Shown here one piece after another: positions 5,909 to 7,734 of a stretch of DNA of 7,734 nucleotides. The stretch is from an uncultured Prevotellaceae bacterium (GTDB lineage Bacteria > Bacteroidota > Bacteroidia > Bacteroidales > Bacteroidaceae). Numbering within the stretch: position 1 is the first letter of the stretch; each line of letters begins with the position of its first letter. The notes below the pieces were generated by a model. It was not told where the DNA came from, made no database searches, and saw nothing but the letters and a program-made list of their open reading frames with translations. The position numbers and the translations under genes are program-made. Location: the NCBI GenBank assembly GCA_945787625.1, contig CALZJL010000054.1, positions 1 through 7,734 on the forward strand, written 5' to 3'.

Positions 5909-6412
5909 GATTATATCCGGATTGGGGTATTCTTTCTGTCTTCGTATTCGGGCTTCTATCTGTTGGCGCGTGGCTCCGTCGCGGCGCATGGCTCGCTGTA
6001 TGCGTGTCTCGATTGGGGCGTCTACTCTTATTACTTTGTCGACTATGCGGTCTAAACCGCTTTCTGCGAGCAGGGCGGTCTCTATGGCTACTATGGGGGC
6101 TTCCTGTCTGGCAGCCCAGCGTAGGAAGTCTTCTACGACTACGGGGTGTATGAGGGCGTTTACGCGTTGTGCGTTTTGCTCTGTCTCAAAGAGGAAGGCG
6201 GCGAGTCGGTCTTTGCGCAGACGGCCGTCGGCATCATAGATGTCTTTGCCACACAGGCTGATGAGCCCTTGTCGTATCTGTGGCGACTCTTCGTTGAGCC
6301 GCTTGGCTTCGGTGTCTGAGTCGTAGACTGGGATTGAGAGGAGCTCTGTCATCTGGTGTGCGATGTAGCTCTTGCCGCTCCCTATGCCTCCTGTGATTGC
6401 TATCTTGATCAT
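5894..6412 (-). CDS. coaE: Dephospho-CoA kinase, C-terminally short
   Basis: Phosphorylates the 3'-OH of dephospho-CoA with ATP, the last step of coenzyme A synthesis, in the cytosol. The P-loop is TGGIGSGKS (7-15). The CoA-side motifs are YDSDTEAKRL (30-39) and LIHPVV (87-92), with ETALLAESGLD (111-121). The lid is RRDGATRQQIEARIRRQ (143-159). Family members usually have about 200 residues and continue past the (I/V)IxN strand with a Gly-containing loop and a last helix. This one has 172 and stops at DIIINNL, and it also appears to lack about 4-5 residues between the lid Gln and that strand. The stop lies in a palindrome at the edge of the repeat-rich spacer. No continuation of the missing helix is seen in any downstream frame. 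Its ATG overlaps the YbbR stop (ATGA, 4 bases), implying translational coupling. Probably functional because the active-site motifs are intact, but the tail deserves checking. Confidence 0.92.
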   Translation of the reverse strand: MIKIAITGGIGSGKSYIAHQMTELLSIPVYDSDTEAKRLNEESPQIRQGLISLCGKDIYDADGRLRKDRLAAFLFETEQNAQRVNALIHPVVVEDFLRWAARQEAPIVAIETALLAESGLDRIVDKVIRVDAPIETRIQRAMRRDGATRQQIEARIRRQKEYPNPDIIINNL

Positions 6413-7437
6413 TCGTCGTCTGATGTGTCGTTGTCGATGGTCTCAAGTAGGTAGTCTACTTCGTGGGGTATGATGCGTACGTTGCTCACTCCCGGGGGAA
6501 TGGACTTGAGGCGTAGCAGATACTTGCCGCGGTTGTTGCGGAGCAGTTCTTCGTAGGTCACGGCCAGGACGAAATTTGATGGCCTGACGAGGTCTGATAC
6601 TGCTGAGCCTATACGATATGTGACGCTGACTTCGGCGGGGAATGTGCGCAATGTGACGCCTGCGGGGAAGTTGGTGCCTGTGACGGGGACGCGCACGGTG
6701 CGCTCGATGTAGTAGTCTACGTGGGCGGACATGCTTATGGTCGCGGGCTTGTACATGACGCCGGGTATGTGCATGAATCCTACTTTGATGTCGCTGCGGG
6801 TCTTGTCTATCTCTGTGAGGGTCACGGGCTTGATGTAGGCGTAGTTCATGGTGTCGCGCATGGCATCGGGGGCGTAGACCAATACGCTGTCGGGGGTGAA
6901 GCGTATGTATTGCAGATAGCATCGTGTGTCGGTGGTGATGCTGCCTGTAAATTTTACTGGCAACTTGCGTGCTATGCCGCGGTTGTAGTAGAATTCGAGG
7001 GTGTCGGGGCGTACTCGCTGTATGCGTGTGGTGGAGAGTAGCTGCTGCTGGAAACTGCGTTGTACTTCTTGTAGGGGGATATTGGCTCGGCCGCTGCCGT
7101 TGCCGTCATCGTAGAGGGAGAAGTCGAGCGTGATAGGCTTGGCATATCTGCTGGAATTGCGTAGGTAGTGAAAGAGGTTGGTGCCTCTGTCGCGTATGGT
7201 GAAGTGCATCTCGCTGGGCAGGGAGTCTGTGATTACGACTCCTCTGGGCACTCCTGTGAGTTCGAGGGGGACGACTATGTCGGTCTCGAAGGCGTCGTCG
7301 AGTTTCTGCAGGAGCCAAAATCCTCCGCTCACCATTACGCATACTGCAAAGGTGATTATGTCCCGTCCTTTGTCGCGGAGCAGGCTCAGGAGGGCTACTC
7401 GTCGGTGGGTGGTTTTATTTCTGGTTGTCCTGCGCAC
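6409..7437 (-). CDS. YbbR-like domain membrane-anchored protein
   Basis: A 342-residue protein with one N-terminal membrane segment (about 27-44, IITFAVCVMVSGGFWLLQ) after a basic cytoplasmic leader. It is followed by about three YbbR-like beta-rich repeats (about 52-140, 155-235, 237-325), the first with VPLELTGVPRGVVITDSLPS, which should lie outside the cytoplasmic membrane. The C-terminus is acidic (DNDTSDDE). In Firmicutes the YbbR protein CdaR binds the diadenylate cyclase CdaA; no cyclase gene is present here, so that role is not supported locally. The start is uncertain: GTG at 7437 overlaps yajC by 23 bases and gives a sensible positively charged leader, while the first in-frame ATG (residue 35) would cut the membrane segment. 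The downstream coaE start overlaps its stop. Confidence 0.88.
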   Translation of the reverse strand: MRRTTRNKTTHRRVALLSLLRDKGRDIITFAVCVMVSGGFWLLQKLDDAFETDIVVPLELTGVPRGVVITDSLPSEMHFTIRDRGTNLFHYLRNSSRYAKPITLDFSLYDDGNGSGRANIPLQEVQRSFQQQLLSTTRIQRVRPDTLEFYYNRGIARKLPVKFTGSITTDTRCYLQYIRFTPDSVLVYAPDAMRDTMNYAYIKPVTLTEIDKTRSDIKVGFMHIPGVMYKPATISMSAHVDYYIERTVRVPVTGTNFPAGVTLRTFPAEVSVTYRIGSAVSDLVRPSNFVLAVTYEELLRNNRGKYLLRLKSIPPGVSNVRIIPHEVDYLLETIDNDTSDDE

Positions 7438-7720
7438 TCTTGAATACGCTGTTGCGGTCTACTCTGATGGTTACTCCTTTTGAGACTTCGACTATGAGGA
7501 TATTGTTGGTCTCGTCGATGCTTGTCACCTTGCCGTATATGCCGCCTGCGGTGATGATTTCTGTGCCGACGGTTATCTGGTTGCGGAAGTTTTGCAGTTC
7601 TTTCTGCTTCTTCTGCTGTGGACGTATCATGAATAACCACATGATGGCAAAAATTACTACCATCATGATGAGGAAACTGTAGTTGTTGGCGCCTGCGGCG
7701 GCTTGTAGCATTGTATTCAT
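7415..7720 (-). CDS. yajC: Preprotein translocase subunit YajC
   Basis: A 101-residue single-pass inner-membrane protein that associates with SecDF in the Sec translocon. It has a short N-terminal outside segment, a membrane helix at about 15-33 (SFLIMMVVIFAIMWLFMI), the conserved RPQQKKQKE just after it (33-41), and the cytoplasmic domain with VGTEIITAGGIYGKV (51-65) and VTIRVDRNSV (83-92). Length and motif order are standard. The start is ATG at 7720 behind an A-rich leader with no Shine-Dalgarno; Met4 (7711) is a possible alternative. The 3' end overlaps the start of the YbbR-like gene by 23 bases, so the two are likely coupled. Its promoter would lie outside the window. Confidence 0.96.
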   Translation of the reverse strand: MNTMLQAAAGANNYSFLIMMVVIFAIMWLFMIRPQQKKQKELQNFRNQITVGTEIITAGGIYGKVTSIDETNNILIVEVSKGVTIRVDRNSVFKSAQDNQK

Positions 7721-7734
7721 TTTTTTTGTTGTTT

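Noticed and set aside
6409..7437. c-di-AMP signalling locus based on the YbbR-like protein
   Set aside because: No diadenylate cyclase or phosphodiesterase gene lies in the window, so the CdaR role cannot be supported here.

Overview
The window looks like an ordinary housekeeping stretch of a Bacteroidales chromosome. It is probably from a gut-type family such as Muribaculaceae, Prevotellaceae or a relative, but the sequence does not settle the family. The pointers are a short ~305-residue phosphoglycerate dehydrogenase of the Bacteroidetes type (Lys where most family members have the catalytic His), a DUF5606 protein (a Bacteroidetes-restricted family as far as I know), the linkage yajC - YbbR-like - coaE - DUF5606, and A-rich leaders with no clear Shine-Dalgarno sequences.

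Layout: two convergent gene groups meet tail to tail near 4.65 kb. On the + strand are the 3' part of serA (1-894, 5' end outside the window), a DUF1015 protein (925-2190) and a ClpA-like double AAA+ unfoldase (2202-4673). Gaps of 30 and 11 bases suggest one transcript. On the - strand, in transcription order, are yajC (7720-7415), a YbbR-domain membrane protein (7437-6409), coaE (6412-5894), a 214-base repeat-rich spacer, the DUF5606 protein (5679-5257) and a YigZ/IMPACT protein (5247-4633). The first three overlap one another and look translationally coupled. clpA and yigZ overlap at their 3' ends by 41 bases.

Roles: serA starts serine synthesis from 3-phosphoglycerate. DUF1015 is uncharacterised, but it carries a DGHHR motif resembling ParB/Srx-type proteins, a superfamily that includes serine kinases. 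The ClpA-like protein should feed substrates to ClpP, although its first ATPase ring has altered catalytic residues. yajC belongs to the Sec translocon, coaE makes coenzyme A, and YbbR-like, DUF5606 and YigZ have poorly defined roles.

The least ordinary part is the spacer at 5683-5908. It is packed with 8-base TTATAAGG/CCTTATAA units and a 43-base imperfect inverted repeat, and it ends in a 10-bp perfect palindrome. The palindrome's loop contains the coaE stop codon, and CoaE ends early at that point. The + strand is G-rich over C in both halves although the genes switch strand, which points to a replication-strand bias. I found no tRNA, rRNA, CRISPR array, transposase, phage gene or defence system.
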